A DNA stretch of 64,000 nt, from assembly GCF_017894385.1 (NCBI RefSeq), contig NZ_CP059560.1, positions 2,542,001-2,606,000 of the forward strand, in the 5' to 3' direction. The stretch comes from Aromatoleum petrolei. GTDB taxonomy: Bacteria; Pseudomonadota; Gammaproteobacteria; Burkholderiales; Rhodocyclaceae. Below the pieces are notes generated by a model. That model was not told the origin of the DNA, made no database searches, and saw nothing but the letters and a program-made list of their open reading frames with translations. Below are positions 20,907 through 33,547 of the stretch, in pieces (the first letter of the stretch is position 1; each line of letters starts with the position of its first letter). Made by a program: the position numbers and the translations under genes.

Positions 20907-22103
20907 ATGAAAACCAAGGTGCAGTGGCGCCGACAGATCGTGTTCGCGCTGATCGTCGCGGCGCTCGCGTGGGGGATGTATTCGGGCTTCCGGCCGCAAC
21001 CGGTGGTCGTGGAGTTCGGCGAGGCGGTGCGCGCGCCGCTGCGCGTCACGGTCGAGCAGGAGGGGCGTACGCGCGTCGTCGACCGCTACGTCGTCACGGC
21101 GCCGGTCGACGGCTACGCGCGCCGCATCGCGCTCGACGTGGGCGACACGGTCGAGGCGGGCGTCCCGCTCGTCGCGCTGGAGGCGACGCGCTCGGCAGTG
21201 CTGGACGCGCGCCGGCACGCCGAGGCCGAGGCGCGCGTCGCGGCGGCGCAGGCGAACCTCGCCGCGGTCGAACAGCGCGTGCTGGCAGCAGAGGCCGGTG
21301 CCGAGCTGTCGGGCAAGGAGCTCGCACGCATCCGCACGCTGCGCGCGGCCGGCCACGTCACCGCCGATGCCGCGGACCGCGCGGTGGCGGCGGACGATCG
21401 CGCGGGCGCGGAGCTGCGTTCGGCGCGCTTCACCGTCGCCACCGCCCGCCACGAACTGGAGGCCGCGCGCACGGCCCTCGGCTACGCCGCAGCAGGCGGC
21501 GCGGGCGAACCGGTGCTCGTGCGCGCGCCGGTCGCAGGCCAGGTGCTGAAGATCCCGCGCAAGAGCGAGGGCGCGGTCGAGAGCGGCCAGCCGCTGGTCG
21601 AAATCGGCGACCCGCGCGCGCTGGAGGTCGAGGTCGACGTGCTCTCCGCCGACGCGGTACGCATCCGCCCCGGCACCCGCGTTCTGTTCGAACGCTGGGG
21701 CGGCGAGGGCGCGCTGGAGGGCGTCGTGCGCGTCATCGAACCGGCGGGCTTCACCAAGGTATCGGCACTGGGCGTCGAGGAGCAGCGCGTGTGGGTGATC
21801 GTCGATTTCAAGTCGCCGCCGGAGACCTGGCAGCGCCTCGGCGACGGCTATCGCGTCGAGGCGAGTTTCGTGCTGTGGGAAGGCGCGAACGTACTCCAGG
21901 TCCCCGCGAGCGCGCTGTTCCGCGACGGCGACGCCTGGGCCGCCTTCGTCGTCGAGGAAGGTCGTGCCGTGCGCCGGCGCATCGACACCGGGCAACGCAC
22001 CGGACTGATTGCCGAGGCGCTGGGGGGGCTCAAGGAAGGTGACCGCGTGGTCGTGCATCCGGACGACCGGCTGCGGGACGGCGTAAAGGTGAGCGGGCGA
22101 TGA
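20907..22103 (+). CDS. HlyD/MacA-family periplasmic adaptor
   Basis: The product has 398 residues: one N-terminal TM anchor (about 10-27), a biotinyl-lipoyl half (APVDGYARRIALDVGDTVEAG), a long alpha-hairpin (about 85-190, Ala/Glu/Arg-rich), the second lipoyl half (APVAGQVLKI) and a beta-barrel and membrane-proximal region. It probably links the ABC permease to an outer-membrane channel or delivers substrate into the periplasm. No TolC gene is next to it. Together with the two preceding genes it forms a complete export operon, ending at the tRNA-Arg terminator region. Confidence 0.9.
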   Translation: MKTKVQWRRQIVFALIVAALAWGMYSGFRPQPVVVEFGEAVRAPLRVTVEQEGRTRVVDRYVVTAPVDGYARRIALDVGDTVEAGVPLVALEATRSAVLDARRHAEAEARVAAAQANLAAVEQRVLAAEAGAELSGKELARIRTLRAAGHVTADAADRAVAADDRAGAELRSARFTVATARHELEAARTALGYAAAGGAGEPVLVRAPVAGQVLKIPRKSEGAVESGQPLVEIGDPRALEVEVDVLSADAVRIRPGTRVLFERWGGEGALEGVVRVIEPAGFTKVSALGVEEQRVWVIVDFKSPPETWQRLGDGYRVEASFVLWEGANVLQVPASALFRDGDAWAAFVVEEGRAVRRRIDTGQRTGLIAEALGGLKEGDRVVVHPDDRLRDGVKVSGR

Positions 22104-22140
22104 AGGACGCCAGGCGAATTTGGCCGCGACGATCCGTGCC

Positions 22141-22172
22141 AAAAAAAAAACGGGGCACCGATCTGGTGCCCC
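22141..22172 (-). terminator. Intrinsic terminator of tRNA-Arg(ACG)
   Basis: The hairpin GGGGCACC...GGTGCCCC (22152-22172) has a ten-base A-run at 22141-22150, which reads as a U-run on the minus strand. This is a textbook intrinsic terminator 14 bases downstream of the tRNA CCA end. It may also stop the ABC operon from the other side. Confidence 0.85.
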
Positions 22173-22185
22173 GCTTTAGCGTGCA

Positions 22186-22262
22186 TGGCGCGCCCGGCAG
22201 GATTCGAACCCACGACCCCCTGGTTCGTAGCCAGGTACTCTATCCAACTGAGCTACGGGCGC
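22186..22262 (-). tRNA. tRNA-Arg, anticodon ACG
   Basis: The minus strand folds as a 77-base cloverleaf with the CCA end encoded. The acceptor stem is GCGCCCG/CGGGCGC with discriminator G. The D-arm contains AGCTCAGTTGGAT, the anticodon stem-loop is CCTGG-CTACGAA-CCAGG, and the T-arm loop is TTCGAAT. Anticodon ACG (read as ICG after deamination) decodes CGU, CGC and CGA. Confidence 0.95.
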
Positions 22263-22274
22263 TAAAGGAGCGGG

Positions 22275-22302
22275 ATTATAGCGTACTTTCGAAATCAGTC
22301 AA
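22275..22302 (-). promoter_or_regulatory. Sigma-70 promoter of tRNA-Arg(ACG)
   Basis: On the minus strand, TTGACT (22302-22297), a 16-base spacer and a perfect TATAAT (22280-22275) end 12 bases before the tRNA. The bases just after -10 are GC-rich (CCCGCTCC), the discriminator type of stringently controlled stable-RNA promoters. Confidence 0.8.
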
Positions 22303-22526
22303 GCCCGGGACCCGGATTCGCAATCAAATGACACCCGGGAGGTGGTCGCCCCCGCCCGGCGAGCAGGCACCACGGTCCCGTTGCGTCGCCCTTCAATATG
22401 TGGATCTCCCGTCCTCGCAAAGATATAGCGATTTGCCCGGTTTCATGAAGACGCGCCGCACCAAGGGCTCCTGCGCTGCTCGTCCGGTTTCCGGACCGAC
22501 TACGCAAAGATTTTCGCCGAACCCAA

Positions 22527-22558
22527 GAAAAAGGGGCTAGCGGAATCGCTAACCCCTT
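22527..22558 (-). terminator. Intrinsic terminator of tRNA-Arg(CCG)
   Basis: On the minus strand, AAGGGGTTAGCG and its complement form a stem around ATTC (22531-22558), followed by T-residues (the AAAAA at 22528-22532 on plus). It lies just after the CCA end of the tRNA at 22567. Confidence 0.8.
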
Positions 22559-22566
22559 GATGTATC

Positions 22567-22643
22567 TGGCGCGCCCGAGACGATTCGAACGTCCGACCCC
22601 TGCCTTCGGAGGGCAGTACTCTATCCAGCTGAGCTACGGGCGC
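22567..22643 (-). tRNA. tRNA-Arg, anticodon CCG
   Basis: This is a 77-base cloverleaf on the minus strand with encoded CCA: acceptor GCGCCCG/CGGGCGC, anticodon arm CTGCC-CTCCGAA-GGCAG and T-loop TTCGAAT. The CCG anticodon reads CGG, a frequent codon in this GC-rich DNA. It shares the acceptor stem and D-arm with the neighbouring tRNA-Arg(ACG), suggesting old duplication. Confidence 0.95.
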
Positions 22644-22675
22644 CTTGTGCCACTGACGTGGCGACGGAACGCGGC

Positions 22676-22703
22676 ATTATACCTGAACCGCGGCAGGTGA
22701 CGA
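22676..22703 (-). promoter_or_regulatory. Promoter of tRNA-Arg(CCG)
   Basis: A perfect TATAAT (minus, 22681-22676) with a weaker -35 TCGTCA (22703-22698) at a 16-base spacing, then a GC-rich discriminator (GCCGCG). The layout matches the promoter of the other tRNA-Arg gene. Confidence 0.6.
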
Positions 22704-22756
22704 GCTCTGCCTTCGGATAGCAGGAATCCGCGCAGCCCTTGGCCGCACTCTCCTCC

Positions 22757-27181
<4,425 letters not shown>

Positions 27182-27214
27182 TGTTGCGGCTCCTGGTTGC
27201 GCGGCGAGGGCGGC

Positions 27215-28312
27215 CTAGTCGGTAAAGCGCGCGGCGATGGCGCGGAATTCGTCCTGCAGTGCGACGAAGGCGTCGACGATGTCGGGGTCAAAGTGCGAGC
27301 CGCGGCCGTCGCGGATGATGACGGCAGCCTGCTCATGCGACATACCCTCCTTATACACGCGCTTGCTGATCAGCGCGTCGTACACGTCGGCCAATGCCAT
27401 CAGGCGCGCGGAGATCGGGATCGCGTCGCCGGCGATGCCTTCGGGGTAGCCCGAGCCGTCCCACTTTTCCTGATGGTAATAGGCGATCTCCTTGGCCAGA
27501 CGCAGGAAGTCGACATCCATGCCGAGTTTCCGCTCCGCGTGGATGATGGCGTCGCGGCCGAGCGTGGTGTGCGCCTTCATCGTCTCGAATTCCGCGTCGT
27601 CGAAGCGACCGGGCTTGAGCAGGATGCGGTCGGGAATGCCGACCTTGCCGATGTCATGGAGCGGGGCCGACTTGAACAGCATGTCTATCGTCGCGTCGGT
27701 CAGGAATTCACGGAACCGCGGATGCGGCTGCAGGTGTTCGGCCAGCGCCCGGACGTAGAACTGGGTGCGGCGGATGTGGTTGCCGGTGTCGTTGTCGCGT
27801 GTTTCCGCGAGCGAGGCCATCGCGAGGATGGCGACGTCCTGGATCGCGGCGAGCTCGCGCGTGCGCCGGGCGACCTCGGCTTCGAGGTAGGCATTCTTGT
27901 CGCGCAGGAAGTCGGCGGCGGCCTTGATGTGCAGATGGGTAGCGACGCGCGCCAGCACCACCGGCGGATTGACGGGCTTGGTGATGAAGTCGGCCGCGCC
28001 CATCGCGAGGCCCCTCGTCTCGTCCTCGGTCGCGGTCATTGCGGTGAGGAAGATGATGGGGATGTCGCGCGTGGCCATATCGGCCTTGAGCGCCTCGCAC
28101 ACGTCGTAGCCGGAGAGGCCGGGCATCATGATGTCGAGCAGGATCAGGTCGGGCGCGGGCTCGCCGCGGGCGATGCGTAGCGCCTTGTCGCCGCCGTTGG
28201 CGACCTTGACCTTGTAGCGGTCCTTCAGCAGGCCGGACATCAGCGACAGATTGTCGGGGGTGTCGTCGACCACCAGGACTGTGGGCTTCTCGATGATCGT
28301 CGGTATGTCCAT
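27215..28312 (-). CDS. Response regulator with HD-GYP c-di-GMP phosphodiesterase domain
   Basis: The product has 365 residues: receiver at 1-130 (Asp in LILLDIMMPGLSG, Lys in FITKPVNPP), a short coiled linker, then HD-GYP (about 165-360). The HD motif is intact (PLHDIGKVGIPDRILLKPG) and the GYP loop reads YHQEKWDGSGYP. The usual HHE is therefore HQE, a variant that also occurs in other members. It should hydrolyse c-di-GMP when phosphorylated. ATG 28312 follows GGAGAGAG. It lies 33 bases ahead of the hybrid kinase gene on the same strand, suggesting one operon and a kinase-to-phosphodiesterase relay. Confidence 0.9.
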   Translation of the reverse strand: MDIPTIIEKPTVLVVDDTPDNLSLMSGLLKDRYKVKVANGGDKALRIARGEPAPDLILLDIMMPGLSGYDVCEALKADMATRDIPIIFLTAMTATEDETRGLAMGAADFITKPVNPPVVLARVATHLHIKAAADFLRDKNAYLEAEVARRTRELAAIQDVAILAMASLAETRDNDTGNHIRRTQFYVRALAEHLQPHPRFREFLTDATIDMLFKSAPLHDIGKVGIPDRILLKPGRFDDAEFETMKAHTTLGRDAIIHAERKLGMDVDFLRLAKEIAYYHQEKWDGSGYPEGIAGDAIPISARLMALADVYDALISKRVYKEGMSHEQAAVIIRDGRGSHFDPDIVDAFVALQDEFRAIAARFTD

Positions 28313-28546
28313 CTCTCTCCTCTCTGCTCCACCCGCCCGCGCGTCGCCCACCGGACTTCGCATATTCAAACGCCACCGCGCAGCGGAGGCAACCAGCTTG
28401 CCACCCCGCCGGCACCACAATGCGTCGAATTTCGCTGCAAGGAGGCGATCTTCAGCGAAACGATTCGATACGATTTCGCGACGTTTGGGCTAAACTGCCC
28501 GCCGACCCTGCGTTCGCGGGATAACTTTGTGACTGGAGCGTAGAAC

Positions 28547-29038
28547 ATGTTCGATCAGGAAGACGGAGAACTCAACGTCGTCATCGGTGTGCTCTTCGGT
28601 GTCATCGCGCTGGTAATCGCGCTGGTGATCGGCCTCGGGACCTGGAAGCTGCGCGCGGCCGAGGTGCCGGCACCGGCCGCGGCGGCAGCGGTGGCAGGTG
28701 AATTCGCCGACGTGGCCGAGGTGGGCGAGCCGCTGGTGAAGTTCTATTTCGCGGTCGGCGAGGCGGCATTGCCGGCGGATGCGTCGCCGGACATCGCGAC
28801 GATCGTCGTTGCACTGGAAGCTGCACCGGACAAGAAGGTGCTCCTGTCGGGCTTCCATGACGAGACCGGCGGCGCCGCGGTGAATGCCGAGGTATCGAAG
28901 AACCGTGCGCTGGCCGTGCGCGACGCGCTGGTCGAGGCGGGCGTGCCGGCCGACCGCGTACTGCTGCGCCGTCCGGCAGTGACGCTGGGGGGTGGCGACG
29001 CCGCCGAGGCGCGCCGCGTCGAGGTGCGCGTTCAGTAA
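28547..29038 (+). CDS. OmpA-like peptidoglycan-binding membrane protein
   Basis: The product has 163 residues: a short cytoplasmic N-terminus, one TM (about 12-30, Val/Ile/Leu/Gly), an Ala/Val linker, then an OmpA_C-type domain (about 58-163). The domain keeps the Asp in SGFHDETGG and Arg in VSKNRALAVRDAL that bind diaminopimelate in the family. It is thus an inner-membrane-anchored cell-wall-binding protein, of the MotB/Pal-like general type but without MotB features. It is divergent from the HD-GYP gene and ends at a strong terminator. Confidence 0.83.
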   Translation: MFDQEDGELNVVIGVLFGVIALVIALVIGLGTWKLRAAEVPAPAAAAAVAGEFADVAEVGEPLVKFYFAVGEAALPADASPDIATIVVALEAAPDKKVLLSGFHDETGGAAVNAEVSKNRALAVRDALVEAGVPADRVLLRRPAVTLGGGDAAEARRVEVRVQ

Positions 29039-29067
29039 GCGGCGCGCTTTCCGCAGCACACCAATCC

Positions 29068-29090
29068 GCCGGGGACACCCCGGCTTTTTT
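29068..29090 (+). terminator. Intrinsic terminator after the OmpA-like gene
   Basis: GCCGGG-GACA-CCCGGC (29068-29083) is followed by a T-run (29085-29090), 30 bases after the stop codon. Confidence 0.88.
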
Positions 29091-29228
29091 GTGTGCACGC
29101 CGCTGCGCACAGGGCAGGATTGCCCGCCCCGGGCAGGCCGGGCCGCCAGCACGTAACCGCCACCCGGCCCGAGGCCGGCGTGGCGGCTATACTTGCGGCT
29201 TCCCAAACAACACCTACAAGGAGCCCGC

Positions 29229-29696
29229 ATGACCGCCTCGTGCAACCGGCCCGCCCCTCTCCCCGACCGTTCCGTCCGCCCGCTCGCGCTGCCCGCCGTC
29301 GCACTGCTCGCCGCCCTGCTGGGGGCCTGCAGCCAGCCGCAGCAGGGTGACCCGGAAGCCCGCGCCAGCCGCATCGAGCCGGTCGCGAAGATCTCGCTGA
29401 AAGTGCAGAAGGTGGCACCGGGCAGCCGTACCGGCGAACAGATCTACCAGGGCACCTGCGCCGGCTGCCACGCAGCGGGCGCGCTCGGCGCACCGAAGAC
29501 GGGAGATGCCGCCGCCTGGGCGCCGCGCATCGCGCAGGGCTTCGACACGCTGACGAAGAACGCCATCAGCGGCATCCGCCAGATGCCACCGCGCGGAGGC
29601 GGCGCCGATCTCACCGATACCGAGGTGCGCCGTGCGGTGGCCTACCTCGCCAACAGCGGCGGCGCGAAGTTCGCCGAGCCGCCGGTCGAAAAGTAA
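29229..29696 (+). CDS. Lipid-anchored c-type cytochrome (cytochrome c5 type)
   Basis: The product has 155 residues. The signal sequence ends in a lipobox (LLGAC at about 33-37), so the protein is probably a lipoprotein. One haem motif CAGCH follows GEQIYQGT, and the likely axial Met is in ISGIRQMPPRGG, spaced as in cytochrome c5. AAGGAG precedes ATG 29229. It is a periplasmic electron carrier; its partner is not defined by position, although the tetrathionate respiration cluster begins about 900 bases downstream. Confidence 0.87.
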   Translation: MTASCNRPAPLPDRSVRPLALPAVALLAALLGACSQPQQGDPEARASRIEPVAKISLKVQKVAPGSRTGEQIYQGTCAGCHAAGALGAPKTGDAAAWAPRIAQGFDTLTKNAISGIRQMPPRGGGADLTDTEVRRAVAYLANSGGAKFAEPPVEK

Positions 29697-29723
29697 GCCC
29701 GCACCGGCATCCGCAAGGGCGGA

Positions 29724-29741
29724 GACGCCATGCAAGGCGTC
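29724..29741. terminator. Hairpin between convergent genes
   Basis: GACGCC-ATGCAA-GGCGTC sits between the cytochrome stop and the convergent secreted-protein stop. No T-run is present on either side, so terminator function is only possible. Confidence 0.3.
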
Positions 29742-29754
29742 CCCGCGGCCGCCC

Positions 29755-30318
29755 TCAGGGGACGAGGCAGACCTTGCCGGTGAACTTCATGTCGACGGCA
29801 CCGGCGCAATTGACCGTGCCGTCGATATACAGCCGCCCGCCGCCCGTGGGCGAGAAGATGCCGCGGCCACTCTGCGGATCGGAAACCTCGGTGAAGGAAC
29901 CGAATTCCAGGCCCGGAATGCCGCAACTGCGGAAATCCGGAACGCTGGAGAAGCGGCTGATCGACACCGCCTGCGTGTGAATCCTTTCGCCGCCGTACTG
30001 GGCGGGCACAACGTCGTCGCAGACGAGCGTGTGGGTGAATCCCCCGAAGCTTCCATCCGGATTGAAGAAAGCCTTGCCGTGGATCCCGCATTTCAGGCTC
30101 GGCATACCATCGATCTTGCCGGCCAGCACGCCCAGCGTGTCGCCAGGCCCCAGGGCATTCGTCAGGATCTTCCCGGAGATCGGTACCAGGCGACCCGGTG
30201 CCTCGCAGGGAAGTTCATCGGCGCTCGCAGCGCCGGATGCGAGGGCGAGGACCGCGACGGCAGCCGCCGTTGCGCCCCGGATCAGCGAATACACCAGCGC
30301 CGGATTCTTTTTCTTCAT
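29755..30318 (-). CDS. Secreted protein of unknown function
   Basis: The product has 187 residues. The N-terminus MKKKNPALVYSLIRG plus a hydrophobic stretch ending ASGAASA is a signal peptide. The mature protein is rich in Gly, Phe and short strands, with about six cysteines (for example LPCEAPG, LKCGIHG, LVCDDVV, RSCGIPG, VNCAG, KVCLVP), probably forming disulfides in the periplasm or outside. GGAG lies upstream of ATG 30318. I recognise no family. It is convergent with the cytochrome gene and divergent from ttrS. Confidence 0.7.
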   Translation of the reverse strand: MKKKNPALVYSLIRGATAAAVAVLALASGAASADELPCEAPGRLVPISGKILTNALGPGDTLGVLAGKIDGMPSLKCGIHGKAFFNPDGSFGGFTHTLVCDDVVPAQYGGERIHTQAVSISRFSSVPDFRSCGIPGLEFGSFTEVSDPQSGRGIFSPTGGGRLYIDGTVNCAGAVDMKFTGKVCLVP

Positions 30319-30385
30319 CAGTTCAGCTCCACCGGAAATATTGTTATGAAGGCCCGCCGCGGTCGTCGGAACGCACGCGATCGAA

Positions 30386-30399
30386 CGGGAAAATTCCCG
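30386..30399. promoter_or_regulatory. Inverted repeat in the divergent region before ttrS
   Basis: CGGGAA-AA-TTCCCG is a six-base inverted repeat midway between the secreted-protein gene (minus) and ttrS (plus). It is a candidate operator with no assigned regulator; the rest of the roughly 250-base gap shows no clear promoter. Confidence 0.25.
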
Positions 30400-30568
30400 C
30401 AGAGGATTGTACGGAGATGCGTTGCAGGTGGGTGAAAATGCGCACCTCATGCACGGCCGGACTGCGGAAACCGTCACGCCGTGGGCGTTGTGGCCCTTCC
30501 TCCGCCCCCCGCGCGCACACCCATGACGACCGCTTGACCGTCCGCGGCGAACGCGGGATGCTTGACCG

Positions 30569-32413
30569 ATGCCTGCATACCCCGGCGTGCGGCGCCTGCT
30601 CGGCGCCGTGCTGTTCCTCCTCGCCACCCTGGCGCCGGCCCGCTCAGCCCCGGCCGACGATCCCGACGCCGTGCGCATCGGCGTGCTCGCCTTCCTCGGC
30701 GCGGAAGCCGCCATCGGCGAGTGGTCGCCAGTGCAGCGCCGCGTACAGGCCGCGCTGCCCGGACGCACGGTCAGCCTCGTGCAGCTCGACCACCGCGGCC
30801 TGCGCGACGCCGCGGCGGCAGGCGAGATCGACTTCCTGATCACCAACCCCGGCCATTACGTCGAGCTCGAAGCCGAGCTGGGCGCGAGCCGCATCCTGAC
30901 ACTGGACCCCGGCCCGCCGCGCACGCCCGAGCGCTCCATCGGCTCCGCGGTGATCGTGCAGGCCGGCAGCGGCGGGCTGCGCACCCTCGCCGACCTGCGC
31001 GGGAAACGCCTCGCGGTCGTGTCGACGGAAGGATTCGGCGGCTTTCAGACGGTCTGGCGCGAGCTCGCCGCGCAGGGTATCGACCCGCAGCGCGACCTCG
31101 CCGAACTCAAGGTCGTCGGCCTGCCGATGACGAACGTGTTCGAGGCCGTCGCGCGCGGCGACGTGGACGCCGGTGTCGTGCGTAGTTGCCTGCTCGAAAG
31201 CCGCGAGGAATGGCGCCGCGACTTTGCGGTGCTGGACGCGCGCAAGGAGGCGGATTTCCCCTGCGCGAGCTCGACGCGGTTGTACCCCGACTGGCCACTC
31301 GCGACCCTTCGCCACACCCCGACCGCGCTGGCCAGGGATGTGACGCTCGCGCTGCTGGGGATGTCGGCCGATCGCGACGGCATGGAGTGGGCGGTCCCGG
31401 CGGACTACCAGGCGGTGCACGAGATGTTCCGCGAGCTGCAGATCGGCCCCTATGCCTACCTGCGCGAGCCGACGCTGATGGTGCTGGCCGAGCGCTACTG
31501 GCCCTGGATCGCGACGTTCGCGCTGCTGCTGGCGGCGTGGATCCTGTACACGGTGCGTGTCGAGCACCTTGTGCATGCGCGCACCGCCGAACTGCGTGCG
31601 GCACTCGCGGCGCGCGAGGCCCTGGAGGCGCGCATCCGCGCCAACCAGGAGCAGGCCGACCACCTCGCGCGCCTGTCGGTGCTGGGCGAACTCGCCGGCA
31701 CGCTTGCGCACGAGCTCAACCAGCCGCTCGCGACGATCGCCAACTACGCGCAGAGCCTCATCCGCCGCAGCGACAATGGCCGCCTCACCGACGACGCGGT
31801 GCGCGAGGCCTCGGCCGAGATCGCCGGCCAAGCCGAACGCGCCGCCGGCATCCTCGGCCGCATCCGCGGTTTCGCCAGGAAACGCGCGGCGGTGCGCGAG
31901 CGCGTCGCCCCTGGCACGCTGGTCGCCGAGGCGGTCGCACTGTTCCGCGGCATGCTCGCGAACGCCCCCGACATTGCCGTGGACGACGCGCTGCCGGCCG
32001 ACGCCAGCGTCGACGTCGACCCGCTGCAGATCCAGCAGGTGCTGCTGAACCTGCTCAAGAACGGGTACGATGCGGCGCGCGGCCTGCCGCCCGAGCGCCA
32101 GCGCCTGGCCGTGCGCATTGGCAAGGGCGCAGGGGAGAGCGCCGGACACGCGCACATCACCGTGCGCGATTACGGCTGCGGGCTCGACGCGGCCGCGCGC
32201 GAACGCCTGTTCGAGCCCTTCTTCACCACCAAGCCGGATGGGCTGGGGCTGGGTCTGTCGATCTGCCGCACCATCGCCGAGGCCCATCGCGGACGCCTGA
32301 CCGTCGATGGCACGGGCGAAGCTCCGGGCTGTGAATTCATCCTGAGTCTGCCGCTGGCGCCATCCGCCAGCGCACCAACGGAGAGCCGAAGCACCCATGC
32401 TGCCGACCGATGA
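30569..32413 (+). CDS. ttrS: Tetrathionate-type sensor histidine kinase TtrS
   Basis: The product has 614 residues. A signal or TM segment (about 8-28) precedes a PhnD-like periplasmic binding domain (about 32-290; VRIGVLAFLGAEAA, FLITNPGHYVELEAE, RLAVVSTEGFGGFQTVW). A TM (about 312-331), a coiled segment and a kinase core follow, with His near 380 in TLAHELNQPLATI, an N-box NLLKNGYDAA, and FFTTKPDGLGLGLSIC. A PhnD-like sensor fused to a kinase is the hallmark of TtrS, which detects tetrathionate in Salmonella. The gene overlaps ttrR by 17 bases, and the ttrBCA reductase genes lie just beyond. Other anions remain possible as the true ligand. Confidence 0.85.
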   Translation: MPAYPGVRRLLGAVLFLLATLAPARSAPADDPDAVRIGVLAFLGAEAAIGEWSPVQRRVQAALPGRTVSLVQLDHRGLRDAAAAGEIDFLITNPGHYVELEAELGASRILTLDPGPPRTPERSIGSAVIVQAGSGGLRTLADLRGKRLAVVSTEGFGGFQTVWRELAAQGIDPQRDLAELKVVGLPMTNVFEAVARGDVDAGVVRSCLLESREEWRRDFAVLDARKEADFPCASSTRLYPDWPLATLRHTPTALARDVTLALLGMSADRDGMEWAVPADYQAVHEMFRELQIGPYAYLREPTLMVLAERYWPWIATFALLLAAWILYTVRVEHLVHARTAELRAALAAREALEARIRANQEQADHLARLSVLGELAGTLAHELNQPLATIANYAQSLIRRSDNGRLTDDAVREASAEIAGQAERAAGILGRIRGFARKRAAVRERVAPGTLVAEAVALFRGMLANAPDIAVDDALPADASVDVDPLQIQQVLLNLLKNGYDAARGLPPERQRLAVRIGKGAGESAGHAHITVRDYGCGLDAAARERLFEPFFTTKPDGLGLGLSICRTIAEAHRGRLTVDGTGEAPGCEFILSLPLAPSASAPTESRSTHAADR

Positions 32414-33029
32414 AGCCGTGATCCATGTCGTGGACGACGATGCGGCCTTCCGCCGCTCGCTCGTGTTCCTGCTCGAATCGGTCGGCTGGCACGTTGCGAG
32501 CCACGCTTCAGCCGAGGACTTCCTCGCCACGCGGGCCGGCTCGCCCGAGGCGCCCGCCTGCCTCGTGCTCGACATCCGCATGCCGACCATGAGCGGGCTC
32601 GAGCTGCAGGAACGCCTGCGCGCGGACGGCGCGCAGCCGCCCATCGTCTTCATCACCGGCCACGGCGACATCGAGCTCGCGGTACAGGCGATGAAGCACG
32701 GCGCGTGTGACTTCCTGCAAAAGCCGTTCAAGGATCAGGCGCTGCTCGATGCCGTCGCCGCGGCGGTGCGGCGCGGCGCCGAAGACCGCTCGCGCCACGC
32801 TCTGCGCGACGAGGCGAAGGCGCGCCTCGCCCGCCTGTCGCCACGCGAACTGGAAGTCGCCCGTCTCGTCGCGCAGGGGCTGCCCAACAAGCTCGTCGCG
32901 CGCGAACTCGACATCAGCGAGAAGACGGTGCATGTGCACCGCCAGCACGTCATGGACAAGGCCGAGGTGGGCAGCGCCGCGGAACTCGCGCGCCTGATGC
33001 TGCGCGCGGACCCCGCGGCGTTGGACTGA
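32397..33029 (+). CDS. ttrR: FixJ/TtrR-type response regulator
   Basis: The product has 210 residues: receiver (1-125; phospho-Asp near 58 in LVLDIRMPTMSG; conserved Lys in DFLQKPFKDQ) and a LuxR/FixJ helix-turn-helix (about 140-205; LSPRELEVARLVAQGL, ELDISEKTVHVHRQHVM). Its start lies inside the end of ttrS, so synthesis is coupled. It should activate ttrBCA when phosphorylated by TtrS. The stop is nine bases from the stop of the convergent small gene. Confidence 0.87.
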   Translation: MLPTDEAVIHVVDDDAAFRRSLVFLLESVGWHVASHASAEDFLATRAGSPEAPACLVLDIRMPTMSGLELQERLRADGAQPPIVFITGHGDIELAVQAMKHGACDFLQKPFKDQALLDAVAAAVRRGAEDRSRHALRDEAKARLARLSPRELEVARLVAQGLPNKLVARELDISEKTVHVHRQHVMDKAEVGSAAELARLMLRADPAALD

Positions 33030-33038
33030 AGGGACGGC

Positions 33039-33404
33039 CTAGCGGCGCGGACCGCCGCCCATGCCGCCGCCCGGCCCGGGCCCCATCCCCCCGCCCATTC
33101 CACCACCGGGACCCATCATTGCGCCGCCGCGCATCGGCGGCTCCTCGGGCAGCGTGACGCCGCGCTCCTTCGCGCGCTTGACCATCTGCTCATGATGCTC
33201 GGCGCGAATCTTCTCGCGCTCTTCGAGCGTCTTCGCGGCGCGCATGCGGTCACGCTGTTCGATGCGCTCCTGTGACGTCATCATCTGTGATCCGAAGATC
33301 GGCGCATCATCGGCGATCGGCGGCAACCCTCCCGCCGGCTGGGCGAAGGCTCCGCCCGCGAGCAGCGCGGCGACACAGGCCGCCGTCAGCAATCCGGTTT
33401 TCAT
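33039..33404 (-). CDS. Small periplasmic Gly/Met/Pro-rich protein in the ttr cluster
   Basis: The product has 121 residues. A signal peptide (MKTGLLTAACVAALLAGGAFA) is followed by a short charged helical region (about 48-95, RIEQRDRMRAAKTLEEREKI and a HHEQM metal-like cluster). The tail is built of GGGMGPG-type repeats and ends PRR. AAGGAG lies before ATG 33404; a longer frame to 33437 lacks this site. It follows ttrA on the same strand after 143 bases of AT-rich DNA, so it could share the reductase transcript or have its own promoter. I know no function. Met/His-rich periplasmic proteins sometimes bind copper, but that is speculation. Confidence 0.75.
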   Translation of the reverse strand: MKTGLLTAACVAALLAGGAFAQPAGGLPPIADDAPIFGSQMMTSQERIEQRDRMRAAKTLEEREKIRAEHHEQMVKRAKERGVTLPEEPPMRGGAMMGPGGGMGGGMGPGPGGGMGGGPRR

Positions 33405-33547
33405 CGCAAGCTCCTTGGTCGGTGAGTCAAACGGCAAGCCGCCGGTCCGCCCCCTCTCGACGCGGAACCGGTAGCATCCCGATTAAATATAGACCTTTTC
33501 TTATATTGCTCCGCATGCATTTACATCCCGTTTGAATCCTTCGTGCC
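33405..33547 (-). promoter_or_regulatory. AT-rich gap upstream of the small periplasmic gene, possible promoter
   Basis: The 143 bases between ttrA and the small gene include an AT-rich block (33483-33510) with TATATT on the minus strand, unusual in this GC-rich DNA. It also holds ATTGC-N7-GCATT (around 33505-33521), a loose relative of the ttrB inverted repeat. A promoter is plausible, but no clear -35 element was found. Confidence 0.3.

Noticed and set aside
22100..22540. A 146-codon plus-strand frame across the tRNA-Arg(ACG) gene
   Set aside because: It runs through a tRNA, its terminator and promoter, and shows no coding character. A nearby stretch reading YAKIFAEPKKKG in another phase is too short to call a gene remnant.
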